The translations under genes were made by a program, and so were the position numbers. The notes beneath the pieces were generated by a model, which saw only the letters and a program-made list of their open reading frames with translations, was not told the DNA's origin and did no database searches. A stretch of 26,958 bases of DNA from an uncultured Collinsella sp. GTDB lineage: Bacteria > Actinomycetota > Coriobacteriia > Coriobacteriales > Coriobacteriaceae. The stretch is from assembly GCA_958415665.1 (NCBI GenBank), contig CATYZK010000024.1, positions 1 through 26,958 on the forward strand, written 5' to 3'. Positions 5,848 through 15,800 of the stretch are shown here, in pieces; position 1 is the first letter of the stretch, and each line of letters begins with the position of its first letter.

Positions 5848-8800
5848 ATGCCTGTTCGAATCTATACCACCAATGCCGGCGCGGACTTGAGCGATGCCGA
5901 GGCCGCGCTGCTCGCCGACCTTGTTGCCCGCCACGGGCGCGCCGTGTTGCTGGCACCTACGTTTGCCGAGCTCGATCTGTGCCGTCACGATGCGGCGGTG
6001 GCTGGCGCCTCGCTGGGCGTTGACTACAAGACGCCCTCCTCGTGGCTCCGTTCGCTGTGGGAGCTCTTGGGCGACGGACGCGGCTTCGTCGACAACCTGC
6101 AGCGTCAGATGCTGTTCTCGGATATGGTCGCCCGTCGCGGCGATGCCGATCTACAGCCGCTTTCGCGCAGCCAGGGCACGGTGCGCATGCTCGCACGCAT
6201 GGCCCGCGATGTGCTTCCGGGCGTGGCGGGAACGGGTGCCGAGCGCCGCTGCGACAGCGTTTGCCAGCCCGAGCCCAAAAGCGACGCCGAGGCTCGTGTG
6301 TTTGAGCTTTTGCGTGCCTATGCGAGCGGCTTGGACCGCCGAGATATGGTCGAGCCCTGCGAGGCGGCCGACATGATGGCCGGCGCCTTGGCCGACAATC
6401 TGCCAACCTGCGCCCGCGCGGTGTTCGTGCGCGGCGTCACGTCGTTTGCGCATGGCCTGCTTGAGCTGCTGTCTGCCGTGGCGAATGGCGGGGGAGAGGT
6501 CGTCGTGCTGCTCGCCCGCGAGCAGGCGGCAATGCGCGAGGAACTTGCTGCGGCCTTTGATGCCCGCGGCGTGCTGTTTGAGGTCGCGCCGCTGGGGGAG
6601 GATGCTGCTGCGTCTAAGCCCGCCGCCCGGCCTGCCTTTATAGAGGTGGCCGGTCCCCATGCCCGCGCCTATGCCTATGCGAACGCTATTGACAAGTTGG
6701 TAAAGGCGCGCGAGGGCGCCGTGCCGCACGATGGCGCTGCGGCGCCGGCCGATCCTGCGCGCGTGCTCGTGGTGTCCGCTCAGGCACCCCAGTTGTTCGG
6801 CGAGCTTGCCGCCCGTTTGGCGGCGCGCCACATTGCGGCCGAGACAACCGAGTTCACGGCGTTTTCCCAATCCATCGCGGGCAGGCAGTTCACGGCGCTC
6901 GCCGATCTGATAGAGCGCATGAAGGCTGCCGACGAGGGCAATGCTTCCAAGACCGAGTGGTGGCCCGCCCCGGAGCTTACCGACTGGATCTACAGCCCGC
7001 TTTCGGGTGCCGACGCCGCCAGCGCGCGAACCTTCGATAAGAACATGCGCCTGTCGCGCAGCAAGACCATTGCGGGCGTGAGGAGCCTGCTACAGAGCGT
7101 GCAGGGCCAGGTGAGGGGTGCGCGCAAGGCGGCCAGCGATCAGAACTGGTTTAAGAACGTGCCGTGCGTAGTCTCGGATGTGTTCCAGGCGCTATGGCGT
7201 GACAAGCCCGTGACAGCACTCAAGGCCATGCTCGCGGTTGCCGAGGCGCTGCCCGATCGCGCCCTGGGCGGCCTTGACGGTCAGGCCCGTCGTCAGGCCG
7301 AGACCGCCTTGCTGCGCCATGTCATCGACATTCTCATGAACGACGCCCGCGCACTCGATGTGTCGCAGGCCGCGACTGTACCCGTGCTCGACGGCGTCCG
7401 CACCAAGGTGGATAAGCGCAGTACCGCTTACGATTACGAGACCTACGAGGTCGACCGCACACCGCGTGCCCAGGTGCGTTTTGTGTCGCTTGCCGATGCG
7501 GCAGCGCTGCGTCCCAACAGCTACGATGCGGTGCTGTTTGCCGATGTCGACCTGGACAGCTATCCGCTCTCGCATGAGGAGGGCCCGTTGGCCACGTTGA
7601 CGGAAGAGTTGGGTCGCGACGGCGTGACGCTTGAACCCGCGGCCCTGCTGCGCGTGCGTTTTGGCCGCGCGATGCAAGCGGCACGCGGCCCCGTTGTGCT
7701 TGCCCGCGTGACCCACGATCGCCAGGCGCGCGAGTGCTATCCGGCGGCCGTGTGGACTGAGTTGCGGGCGCGCGCCAAGGCCGCTGACGACGCCGAGGCC
7801 GCTGGCGCCGCCAAAGCTGCTGGCACCGACAAGGCCGCTGACGCCGACAAGGTCACCGGCGCTGCCAAGGCCACGTGCGTGGGCGAGGGCGATATCGTAA
7901 GGGACTTCGACCCCGCCGCCGGCGAAGGGCTCGAGCGCAAGCGGGTCGCGTGCGAGGCCCCTCAGCATCTGAGTGCCGAGGCCGTGCCGTACCTGGTCCT
8001 GCGCCGTCGCGACGGCGAGGGCGAGGATGCGCCGCTCGTGCCGCGCTTGACGTCCGCATCGCAGATCGAGGCGTACTCGACGTGTCCGCTGTGCTGGTTC
8101 GTGTCGTATCGCGTCAAGCCCCAGTCCATCGACGCGGGCTTTGGCAACATGGAGAAGGGCAACTTTGTCCACGATGTGCTGGAACATCTGCATGCCCGCC
8201 TGCCCCAGGAGGGCATGGAACGCGTGACGCCCATGAACCTTCCGCGCGCACAGGAGCTGCTGCGCGAGGTCTTCGACGAGACCCTGACCGAGCACGCCGG
8301 CAAGCGCGGTACCGAGGGCCCGCTCGTGCCGCTCTCTCCGGTGGAGGAGCGCCAGGTGGCCGAGATCTTGCCGCAGCTGGAGGGCGTGCTCGCCTATGAG
8401 TCCGAGGCGCTTGCGCCCTTTGCCCCGCGCTATCTGGAGTTTGCGTTTAACGAGCTTAAGGTCGAGTATGCCGGCTGGCCACTCGGCGGGCGCATCGACC
8501 GCGTGGACGTGGATGCCGAGAACCGTGCCGTGGTGATCGATTACAAGCATCGTTCGGGCGTCGAGGAATATAAGCTCGCCGACCCCACGGTGTTCGATGA
8601 GAAGACGGGCGCGGTGCCCGCCGACGACCCGCGTTGGTTGCCGCCGCATACCCAGACGCTCATCTACGCGCAGGCCATGCGGCGGGCGCTGGACTTGAAC
8701 ACGCGCGCCGCGCTCTACTTTTCGACCAAGGGCGGCAAGCCGGCGCTGCGCGGCGCCGCGAGTGACGAGCTGCTCGAGGAGGAGCGCGGCGACGGTCGTA

Positions 8801-9006
8801 TTCCGGGCCTAAAGAAGGGATTTCCGGGCGAGGGCGGCAATATGGACTTCGACACCCTGCTCGACCGCGTGGAGGCCGGAATTGCCGAGCGCCTGCGCGA
8901 GCTCGAGGCGGGCGTCGTGGCTGCCGTCGATCCGACATCGCCGCAGGCAGCGCACGCGCGCTGTTCGTATAACCACGAAGGAACGTTTGTAAGGAGGGAC
9001 GTGTAG
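5848..9006 (+). CDS. addB: AddB-type subunit of the AddAB helicase-nuclease (PD-(D/E)XK nuclease)
   Basis: AddB helps AddA process double-strand breaks into 3' single strands for RecA. The 1052-residue protein has a diverged helicase-like N-terminal half and a C-terminal nuclease. Nuclease residues are D884 in GGRIDRVDV, D898 and K900 in VVIDYKHRSG, and Q936 in HTQTLIYAQ. The domain opens with SQIEAYSTCPLCWFVSYRV (C746, C749). Known AddB proteins hold a 4Fe-4S cluster with one cysteine here and three near the C-terminus; only C1039 is seen there, so the cluster may be incomplete. No GxGKT Walker A motif is present near the N-terminus. An Ala/Lys/Asp repeat at about residues 643-680 looks like a linker. 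The ATG follows GGAGG, and addA starts three bases after the stop. Confidence 0.85.
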   Translation: MPVRIYTTNAGADLSDAEAALLADLVARHGRAVLLAPTFAELDLCRHDAAVAGASLGVDYKTPSSWLRSLWELLGDGRGFVDNLQRQMLFSDMVARRGDADLQPLSRSQGTVRMLARMARDVLPGVAGTGAERRCDSVCQPEPKSDAEARVFELLRAYASGLDRRDMVEPCEAADMMAGALADNLPTCARAVFVRGVTSFAHGLLELLSAVANGGGEVVVLLAREQAAMREELAAAFDARGVLFEVAPLGEDAAASKPAARPAFIEVAGPHARAYAYANAIDKLVKAREGAVPHDGAAAPADPARVLVVSAQAPQLFGELAARLAARHIAAETTEFTAFSQSIAGRQFTALADLIERMKAADEGNASKTEWWPAPELTDWIYSPLSGADAASARTFDKNMRLSRSKTIAGVRSLLQSVQGQVRGARKAASDQNWFKNVPCVVSDVFQALWRDKPVTALKAMLAVAEALPDRALGGLDGQARRQAETALLRHVIDILMNDARALDVSQAATVPVLDGVRTKVDKRSTAYDYETYEVDRTPRAQVRFVSLADAAALRPNSYDAVLFADVDLDSYPLSHEEGPLATLTEELGRDGVTLEPAALLRVRFGRAMQAARGPVVLARVTHDRQARECYPAAVWTELRARAKAADDAEAAGAAKAAGTDKAADADKVTGAAKATCVGEGDIVRDFDPAAGEGLERKRVACEAPQHLSAEAVPYLVLRRRDGEGEDAPLVPRLTSASQIEAYSTCPLCWFVSYRVKPQSIDAGFGNMEKGNFVHDVLEHLHARLPQEGMERVTPMNLPRAQELLREVFDETLTEHAGKRGTEGPLVPLSPVEERQVAEILPQLEGVLAYESEALAPFAPRYLEFAFNELKVEYAGWPLGGRIDRVDVDAENRAVVIDYKHRSGVEEYKLADPTVFDEKTGAVPADDPRWLPPHTQTLIYAQAMRRALDLNTRAALYFSTKGGKPALRGAASDELLEEERGDGRIPGLKKGFPGEGGNMDFDTLLDRVEAGIAERLRELEAGVVAAVDPTSPQAAHARCSYNHEGTFVRRDV
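7773..7890 (+). repeat. Imperfect Ala/Lys/Asp-coding repeat inside addB
   Basis: Short units of the type gcc-gct-gac-gcc and gct-gcc-aag-gcc recur several times and encode AKAADDAEAAG, AKAAGTDKAAD and DKVTGAAKA in series. It interrupts the fold between the helicase-like and nuclease halves and is probably a flexible or helical linker. Its length may vary between strains. Confidence 0.7.
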
Positions 9007-9009
9007 ACC

Positions 9010-12000
9010 ATGGATCTTTCGACTTTGATGCCGCAACAGCTGCAAGTTGTCAAAACGCTCGATCGTCCGCTGTTTGTCTCGGCGGGCGCCGGTTCGGGCA
9101 AGACCTTCACCCTCACGCGCCGTATCGTCTACGCACTCTCGCCCGAATCCGGTCCGTTCGTTGAGCATCTGGACCAGGTGCTCGCCATTACCTTTACCAA
9201 GGACGCCGCGGCCGAGATCCGCGACCGCGTGCGCCGTGCGCTTATCGAAGGGGGCATGGACGAGGAAGCCCTGACGGTTGACGATGCCTGGATTTCGACC
9301 ATCCACGGCATGTGTTCGCGTATCCTGCGCGCGCATGCGCTGGAGCTGGGCATCGACCCCGAATTTACGGTGCTCACCGATACCGATGAGCTCATGGACC
9401 AGGCTGTCGAGCATGTGCTGGGCCGTGCGACGGCGCCCGACGCCGCTCCCGAGCTCGCCGCTTCGCTCAAAGCCCTCTATGCCTGGTATCCCATGGCGGG
9501 CGAGGGCGGTCCCTTTGGTGGCGGCACCACTATCAAGGGCTTGGTGCGCGACCTGCTGGAGCTGTCCAGCCAGCTGCCGGGTGGTGTGGACGACGTGTGC
9601 GTGCTTCGCGGATGCTCCGATACCTCGGCACTTGCCGATGCCTATCGTGCGGCGCTCGGCGCGAGCAAGGCCGCGACCGAGAAGGCGCAGGTGGCGCTCG
9701 ATGCCATCGACGCGTTCGAGGCGAGCGACAAGACCATGGCGGATGTGGCGCGGCTCATGATGTCGTGCGGCATGCCGCGTGCGAGCAAGATGTTCCCCAA
9801 GGAGAATGTCGAGCTGCTCAAGGCAGAGGCTGCCGACACGTTTGTCAACATTGTGCTGGCTTGCGGCGATCAGGCGCTCGATGCGCTGACGGGGCTCGCC
9901 CGTGCCGTAGAGGCGGAGTACCGCGCGCTCAAGGCCGACCAGTCCGCGCTCGATAACAACGATCTGCTGCGCATGGCATACGAGGCGCTGCGCGATTATC
10001 CCGCCATTCGAGCTGCCTACGAGGGCCGCTTTAAGATGGTCATGATTGATGAGTTCCAGGACACCGATCAGATGCAGGTCGATCTGATTCGCTACCTGAC
10101 GGGTGCGGGCGAGCGTGCGCTGTGCACGGTGGGCGACGCGCAGCAGTCGATCTATCGCTTCCGTGGTGCCGAGGTCGAGGTCTTCCGCCGCCAGGAGCGC
10201 AAGGTGGGCGCTTCGGGCGCGGCGGCAGCTGCCAGCACCCCGGGTGCCGTCCTCGTTGCGTCCGGGGCACCGGCTTCGTCCGGGGCATCCGCCGGCGAGC
10301 TCGTCAAACTCGTGCGCAACTTCCGCAGTCACGATGAGGTGTTGCGCTACGTGGCCCGCGTCTTTGATGGTGACGACGGTGGCCTCATGCAGGGGTTCTT
10401 GGATCTTGAGCCGAGCGATGAGCGCGAAGACAAGCTCGAGGCAGAGGCGTCGCGTCGGCAGGCGCTGCTCGTTGCCGGCGGCAGTACGCAGGAGCGCACG
10501 CAGGCCAAGGCCCGTGCAATTGCCGAGCGGTTCCATGCGCTCGTCAAGGCGGGGCAGCCTCAGGGCGATATGGTGTTGCTGCTGGGCCGCATGACCAATG
10601 CCGACGTCTATGCCCAGGCGTTCCGCGACCAGGGACTCGACTGCGTCATCGCGGGCGGCTCGGTCTTTGCGCAGGCTGCCGAGGTACAGGCGATTCGCGC
10701 CTTGGTGTGCGCGCTTGCCAACCCGGCAGATACGGCACAGGGCCTTATGCCGCTGCTGGCCTCGCCGATGTTTGCGCTCGGTGCCCAGGAGTTCTTGGCG
10801 CTGGCGACCAAGCTCGACGAGCAGACGGGGGAGACCTCGCGCCGCAATATCGATGCGGGTATTATGAGCGACTGCGACGTGCCCGGCCTGCAGAATCTGC
10901 CACTGGTGACGCGTGCCCGCGAAGTACTGCGCTATGCGTTCCGTCGCGTAGGCCGCGATTCGTTTGCCGTTATCGCTCGCGATGTGGTCAACGCCTCGGG
11001 CTGGTTTGTGCGCCTGGCGCAGCGTGGCCCCGAGGGCAAGGCCATCGCCGCCAACGTGCTCAAGGCGCTCGATGCCGTGGCCGAGGCAGAGGCCGAGTTC
11101 GGCAACTCGCCGCGCTCCATTGCGCTCGCCTTCGATCGTTTCTTGGCGGGTAAGGAAGCGCCGGGCGCGCTCAACGAGGATGGCAACGGCGCGGTGCGCA
11201 TCATGACGGTGCATGCGTCCAAGGGTCTGGAATATCCGGTCGTGGCGGTTTCCGAGTGCTTTGGCATACGTAAGTCGACCGGAGCCGCCCAGATGGGGCG
11301 TGTCGAGGGCGGCGCGCAGGTTGTGGCGCTGCCGGCACGCTTCGATGGCGTTAAACTCGCGGACGGCACGTTCGTCAAGGGTGACGACGTCAAAAAGCAG
11401 TTTGAGCACGCATTTAAGGGCAAGGGTACGTCGCTGTGGCTTTCGCCGGAACTTATGGACGACGTCTGTGCGACGGGTTCTCCCGCCGAGGCGTTTGTGC
11501 GCCTGCGCAACGACGACCTGCAACTTTCGCTCGAGGAGCGGGCCCGCTTGCTCTACGTCGCCATGACGCGTGCGCGCGAGCTGGTGATTCTGGCGATGGA
11601 CGTCGCCGTGAGCCGCGGTAAGGTGCCGGCGCCGTCTTTCGACGTCGAGTCCGACCTGACCTATGACGTGCTGCGCCGTATTCTGCCTGGCCAGGGCCTG
11701 GGTATGCCGCAGCTCGATGCCGACCACTTGGTGTTCGACAATTCCCAGCCGGGCGACTATGAGCTTATCTCGCTGGCAAACTTTACCTTTGGCGAGCAGA
11801 CGTTTGAGGCTAACGCTTCGCTGGATGCCGAGGGCAAGCTTGTCCGTGGTGATGCGGAAGCGGAGGTTGTTGATGCGGGTGCCCGCGTCGCCGTTCCCGG
11901 TCCTGCCGACCCCGAGCCCGATGCGTTTGAGCTTGTGTATCCCCAGGCCGTGGGCGTGCGTATGGGCACCTGCCCGTATCCAGCGCGCGATTCGTACAGC

Positions 12001-12681
12001 TATTCGTCGATTGCCGCGGCGCTGCATGCCGAGGCCGAGGACCATGCGGCCGAGGCCCGCGTGCCCATGGACGAGGCTGGCGATGATGCGGAGTCGGATG
12101 GCTCGGAGATGACGGACGCGGACGTGGCCGCCGTTGAGCCTGTCGACAATCCCGTGGCGCTTGGTTCGGCCTTCCATGCCGCCTGCCAGTGGCTGATCGA
12201 GATGGGCGCCGATGAGCTGCCTGCTGAGCGTGCCGATGCCCTGGCGCGTCTATGGCATCTGACGCCGGAACAGCGTGAGCGTTTTGATATCGCCCTGAAT
12301 CGCTGGCTCAGGTCGTCGGTCCGTGCCGAGCTGCTTGCCTGGCCGTGCGTCCGCGCCGAGGTGCCGTTCTTCTCGCTGGGCTGCGAGGATAAGGACATTG
12401 CCCGCTACGGTGCGTATGCCGAGGGCGCCATCGATGCCTTGGCGACCGATCCGGCAGATCCGTCGCGCGCACTGGTCGTCGACTACAAGACGGGCGGCAC
12501 GCCGGACGAGACGCCAGACCAGCTGTTAGAGAAGCACGCCCTTCAGGCACGCGTCTACGCTGATGTTCTGCACAAGGCGGGCTATGAGACGGTGACCGTC
12601 AAGTTCGTCCGCGTGGAGCAGACGGCCCCGGCCGTCTTCGTCGAGCTCGCCGAGCCCCAGGTGGTCACTTACAAGCTCTAG
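9010..12681 (+). CDS. addA: AddA-type UvrD/RecB-family helicase-nuclease
   Basis: AddA is the motor and one of the two nucleases of AddAB. All superfamily 1A motifs are present in its 1223 residues: Q-motif MPQQLQVVK, Walker A AGAGSGKT (K31), ITFTKDAAAEIRDRV, Walker B MIDEFQDTD (D347-E348), VGDAQQSIYRFRGA, LVRNFRSHDEV, MTVHASKGLEYPVV and YVAMTRARE. The C-terminal nuclease has H1056 in GSAFHAA, D1142 in EGAIDAL, D1158 and K1160 in VVDYKTGG, and the QARVYADVL helix. An Ala/Ser/Gly-rich insert at about residues 398-430 lies between motifs III and IV. The start is three bases after the addB stop, with AAGGAGG inside the addB end, so the two are cotranscribed and probably coupled. With both active sites intact it should be functional. 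Confidence 0.95.
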   Translation: MDLSTLMPQQLQVVKTLDRPLFVSAGAGSGKTFTLTRRIVYALSPESGPFVEHLDQVLAITFTKDAAAEIRDRVRRALIEGGMDEEALTVDDAWISTIHGMCSRILRAHALELGIDPEFTVLTDTDELMDQAVEHVLGRATAPDAAPELAASLKALYAWYPMAGEGGPFGGGTTIKGLVRDLLELSSQLPGGVDDVCVLRGCSDTSALADAYRAALGASKAATEKAQVALDAIDAFEASDKTMADVARLMMSCGMPRASKMFPKENVELLKAEAADTFVNIVLACGDQALDALTGLARAVEAEYRALKADQSALDNNDLLRMAYEALRDYPAIRAAYEGRFKMVMIDEFQDTDQMQVDLIRYLTGAGERALCTVGDAQQSIYRFRGAEVEVFRRQERKVGASGAAAAASTPGAVLVASGAPASSGASAGELVKLVRNFRSHDEVLRYVARVFDGDDGGLMQGFLDLEPSDEREDKLEAEASRRQALLVAGGSTQERTQAKARAIAERFHALVKAGQPQGDMVLLLGRMTNADVYAQAFRDQGLDCVIAGGSVFAQAAEVQAIRALVCALANPADTAQGLMPLLASPMFALGAQEFLALATKLDEQTGETSRRNIDAGIMSDCDVPGLQNLPLVTRAREVLRYAFRRVGRDSFAVIARDVVNASGWFVRLAQRGPEGKAIAANVLKALDAVAEAEAEFGNSPRSIALAFDRFLAGKEAPGALNEDGNGAVRIMTVHASKGLEYPVVAVSECFGIRKSTGAAQMGRVEGGAQVVALPARFDGVKLADGTFVKGDDVKKQFEHAFKGKGTSLWLSPELMDDVCATGSPAEAFVRLRNDDLQLSLEERARLLYVAMTRARELVILAMDVAVSRGKVPAPSFDVESDLTYDVLRRILPGQGLGMPQLDADHLVFDNSQPGDYELISLANFTFGEQTFEANASLDAEGKLVRGDAEAEVVDAGARVAVPGPADPEPDAFELVYPQAVGVRMGTCPYPARDSYSYSSIAAALHAEAEDHAAEARVPMDEAGDDAESDGSEMTDADVAAVEPVDNPVALGSAFHAACQWLIEMGADELPAERADALARLWHLTPEQRERFDIALNRWLRSSVRAELLAWPCVRAEVPFFSLGCEDKDIARYGAYAEGAIDALATDPADPSRALVVDYKTGGTPDETPDQLLEKHALQARVYADVLHKAGYETVTVKFVRVEQTAPAVFVELAEPQVVTYKL

Positions 12682-12691
12682 CCTCAATAAC

Positions 12692-12754
12692 TTGCGGTGG
12701 AATAGTTCCTGAATTGCTGCTCAGATGGGCCAAACAGGAACTATTTCACCGCAA
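12692..12754. repeat. Long intergenic palindrome, family A, copy 2
   Basis: Two 20-base arms (12692-12711 and 12735-12754) pair with a single G-T wobble around a 23-base spacer. The outer 14 bases (TTGCGGTGRAATAG) match copy 1 at 1729-1797, but the inner stem here is TTCCTG instead of GGACTGTTT, and both arms have changed together. It lies 11 bases after the addA stop and about 100 bases before dnaE. Confidence 0.85.
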
Positions 12755-12809
12755 CTCAATAGGAGCCGTGTGGGTTTGGCTAGGTTCGGGTGCTGTCCGT
12801 GCCGTGCGG

Positions 12810-12815
12810 TAAAAT
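12810..12815 (+). promoter_or_regulatory. Possible -10 box of the dnaE promoter
   Basis: TAAAAT at 12810-12815 differs from the consensus by one base and is 40 bases before the dnaE ATG. No clear -35 is seen (TTCGGG at 12785 is 19 bases away). It is the only AT-rich hexamer between the palindrome and dnaE. Confidence 0.35.
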
Positions 12816-12854
12816 CGTTCAGTCAGAACACGAACCCGCATCGGAGCTCATCAC

Positions 12855-15800
12855 ATGGCATTCGTCCATCTGCACAATCACACTGTTTTCTCTATGCTCG
12901 ACGGCGCAACCCGTATCCAGGATATGGTCAATCGCGCTGTTGAGCTGGGCATGCCCGCCGTGGCCATCACTGACCACGGCTACATGTACGGCGTGCCCGA
13001 CCTGGCGCTGGCCTGCGACGCCGTCAACCACAACACGCCCGAGTACAAAACCTGGAGCCACGACAAGGCCTTCTTGGAAAAGGACCGCCGCGACGAGCTG
13101 GTGGAGCCCGATCCTGAGGCAAACCCGCGCGAGCATGCCCAGTATGTGAAGGACATGGCCATGTGGGACGAGAAGGGCAACATCGACGAGCTCAAGCCGC
13201 CCCTGGTCATCAAGCCCATCTTTGGCTGCGAGGTTTACTTTACGCCGGACGAGACGCTTGCCCGCGACCATAAGCCCGAGCTCTACCACATGATCCTTCT
13301 GGCCAAGGACCAGGAGGGATACGTCAACCTGATGCAGACGGTCTCCGAGGCCGCCGTGCAGGGCTTTTACTATAAGCCGCGCGTGACGCTCGACAACCTG
13401 CGCCGCCACGCCAAGGGCATGATCTGCACGAGCGCCTGCATCGCGGGCATCATCCCCAAATACATCGACCGCGGTGACATGGAGGGCGCCATCAAGTGGG
13501 CCGAGACCTTCCGCGATACCTTCGAGCCCGGCGATTTCTACATCGAGATCCAGGAACACGGCATCACCACCGACAACGGCCTGACCGACGAGCAGATGGA
13601 CCGTACGCTCATCGATATCGCCAAGCAGGTGGGCGTCAAGGTCATCGCCACCAACGACTTCCACTACCTGCGCCGCGAGGATGCGCCCGTGCAGGACGTC
13701 ATCATGTGCATCGGCATGAACGCCAAGGTCGACGACCCCAACCGCATGCGCATGACCGGCTCGGAGTTTTACATGAAGACCGAGGAGGAGATGCGGGCGA
13801 TGTTCCCGTATTGCCCCGAGGCCTGCGACAACACGCTCGAGATCGCCGACAAGTGCTACGTGGAGCTGGACTGGGACTCCATCATCCTGCCGCGCTTCCC
13901 GCTGCTCGATCCCGGCGAGACGCACGAGAGCCAGTTCCGTCGCGAGTGCGAGAAGGGCCTGCGCCAGCACTACGGCGACGACTGGGCCACGCGCGAGATC
14001 GGCGGCGTCAACATCAAAGAGCGCTTTGAGTACGAATACAAGGTCATTTGCGACAAGGGCTTTGCCGCCTACTTCTTGATCGTTGCCGAGTACGTGCAAT
14101 GGGCCAAGGACAACGGCATCGGCGTCGGTCCCGGCCGTGGTTCTGCCGCCGGCGCTATCGTTGCCTACGCCATGAACATCACCGCGTTCGACCCGCTCGA
14201 GAACGGCCTGATGTTTGAGAGGTTCCTCTCCCCGCAGCGTACCGAGATGCCCGATATCGATATGGACTTCGACGATGAGCGGCGCCTCGAGGTCGTGGAG
14301 CACGTTCGCCAGCTCTACGGCCCCGAGAAGGTCACCCACGTCATCACCTACTCGACCATCAAGGCCAAGCAGGCCATCAATGATGCCGCGCGCGTTCTGG
14401 ACTACCCGGTCTACATGGGCCAGCGCCTGTCCAAGATGGTCTCGAGCGACCCCAAGGTCAAGCTCAAGCAGGTGCTCGACAAACAACCCGGCAAAGAGGA
14501 TCTGTTTAACCCCGATTTTGCCGAGGCCTATAAAAAGGACGACGACGCTCGCCGCATCATCGACACGGCGCTCTCGATCGAGGGCCTCACCCGTGGCGAG
14601 GGCGTGCACGCGTGCGCCGTTCTGATCTGCCGCGACCCCGTCAACGAGCACGTGCCCACCAAGCTCGACACCAAGGGCGGCGTCGAGATTACCCAGTACG
14701 AGGGTCATACCGTTGCCGACATGGGCCTGCTCAAGATGGACTTCCTGGGCCTGCGCACGCTGACGGTTATCTCCAAGGCCAAGGCAAACATCAAAAAGAA
14801 CTTCGGCATCGACATCAAAGAGGAAGAGATTCCCTTTGACGACCCCGAGATCTTTAAGCTCATGGGCTCCGGCCACACCGCCGGCGTCTTCCAGGTCGAG
14901 TCCGCCGGCATGACGGCCACGATCAAGAACATGAAGCCCACCGAGTACAAGCACGTCGTGGCATTGATCGCCCTGTACCGCCCGGGCCCGCTGGGCGCCG
15001 GCATGGTCTCGTCCTACATCAACCGTATGAACGGCAAGGAGCCGGCGGTCTCCTACGACGACCGCTTGGACGACATCCTGGGCGAAACCTACGGCACCAT
15101 GGTCTACCAGGAGCAGGTTATGCTCATCTCTGTCGAGATGTGCGGCTTCTCCAAGGGCGAATCGGACTCGCGTATCCGTAAGCCCGTGGCTAAGAAAAAG
15201 ATCAAGCTGCTCACGTCGACGGTGCTGCACTGGGAGGATGGCTCGGACGAGACCACCTACGACCACTGGATGAACGGCGCCATCAAGAACAACTACACGC
15301 GCGAGGTTGCGCAGAAGATTTGGGACGATGTTCTCGAGTTCGCATCCTACGCCTTCAACAAGTCGCACTCCGCCGGCTACGCCATTCTGGTTATGCAGAC
15401 GGCATGGCTCAAGGCGCACTATCCGCACGAGTACATGGCGGCCGTTCTGACGTCCTACACGGGCAAGACCGACAAGATCGTGCACTACGTCTCGGCGTGC
15501 CGTCACGACGGCATCCCCGTGCTGTCGCCAGACGTCAACGAGTCCGGCACCGAGTTCACGGCTACCAAGGAAGGCGTGCGCTTTGGTCTGGCCGGCATCC
15601 GCGGCGTGGGTACCGGCGTGGCGCAGGCGATTATCGCCGAGCGCGAGGCGGGCGGTCCGTTTAAGACGCTGCATGACTTTGTCGAGCGCGTGGACTCGAG
15701 CCAGGCCAACCGCCGCGTAATCGAATCGCTGATCAAGGCAGGCGCCTTCGACTCCACGGGGTATCCGCGTCGCCAGATGATGCACTTTGTGGACAAGAAC

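Noticed and set aside
7192..8649. Minus-strand frame opposite addB
   Set aside because: Shadow frame with no domain; addB on the other strand carries clear nuclease motifs.
8809..12177. 1122-codon open frame on the minus strand opposite addA
   Set aside because: It mirrors addA codon positions, an effect of GC-rich third bases. It shows no known domain, is rich in His/Arg/Ala and has no supporting ribosome binding site.
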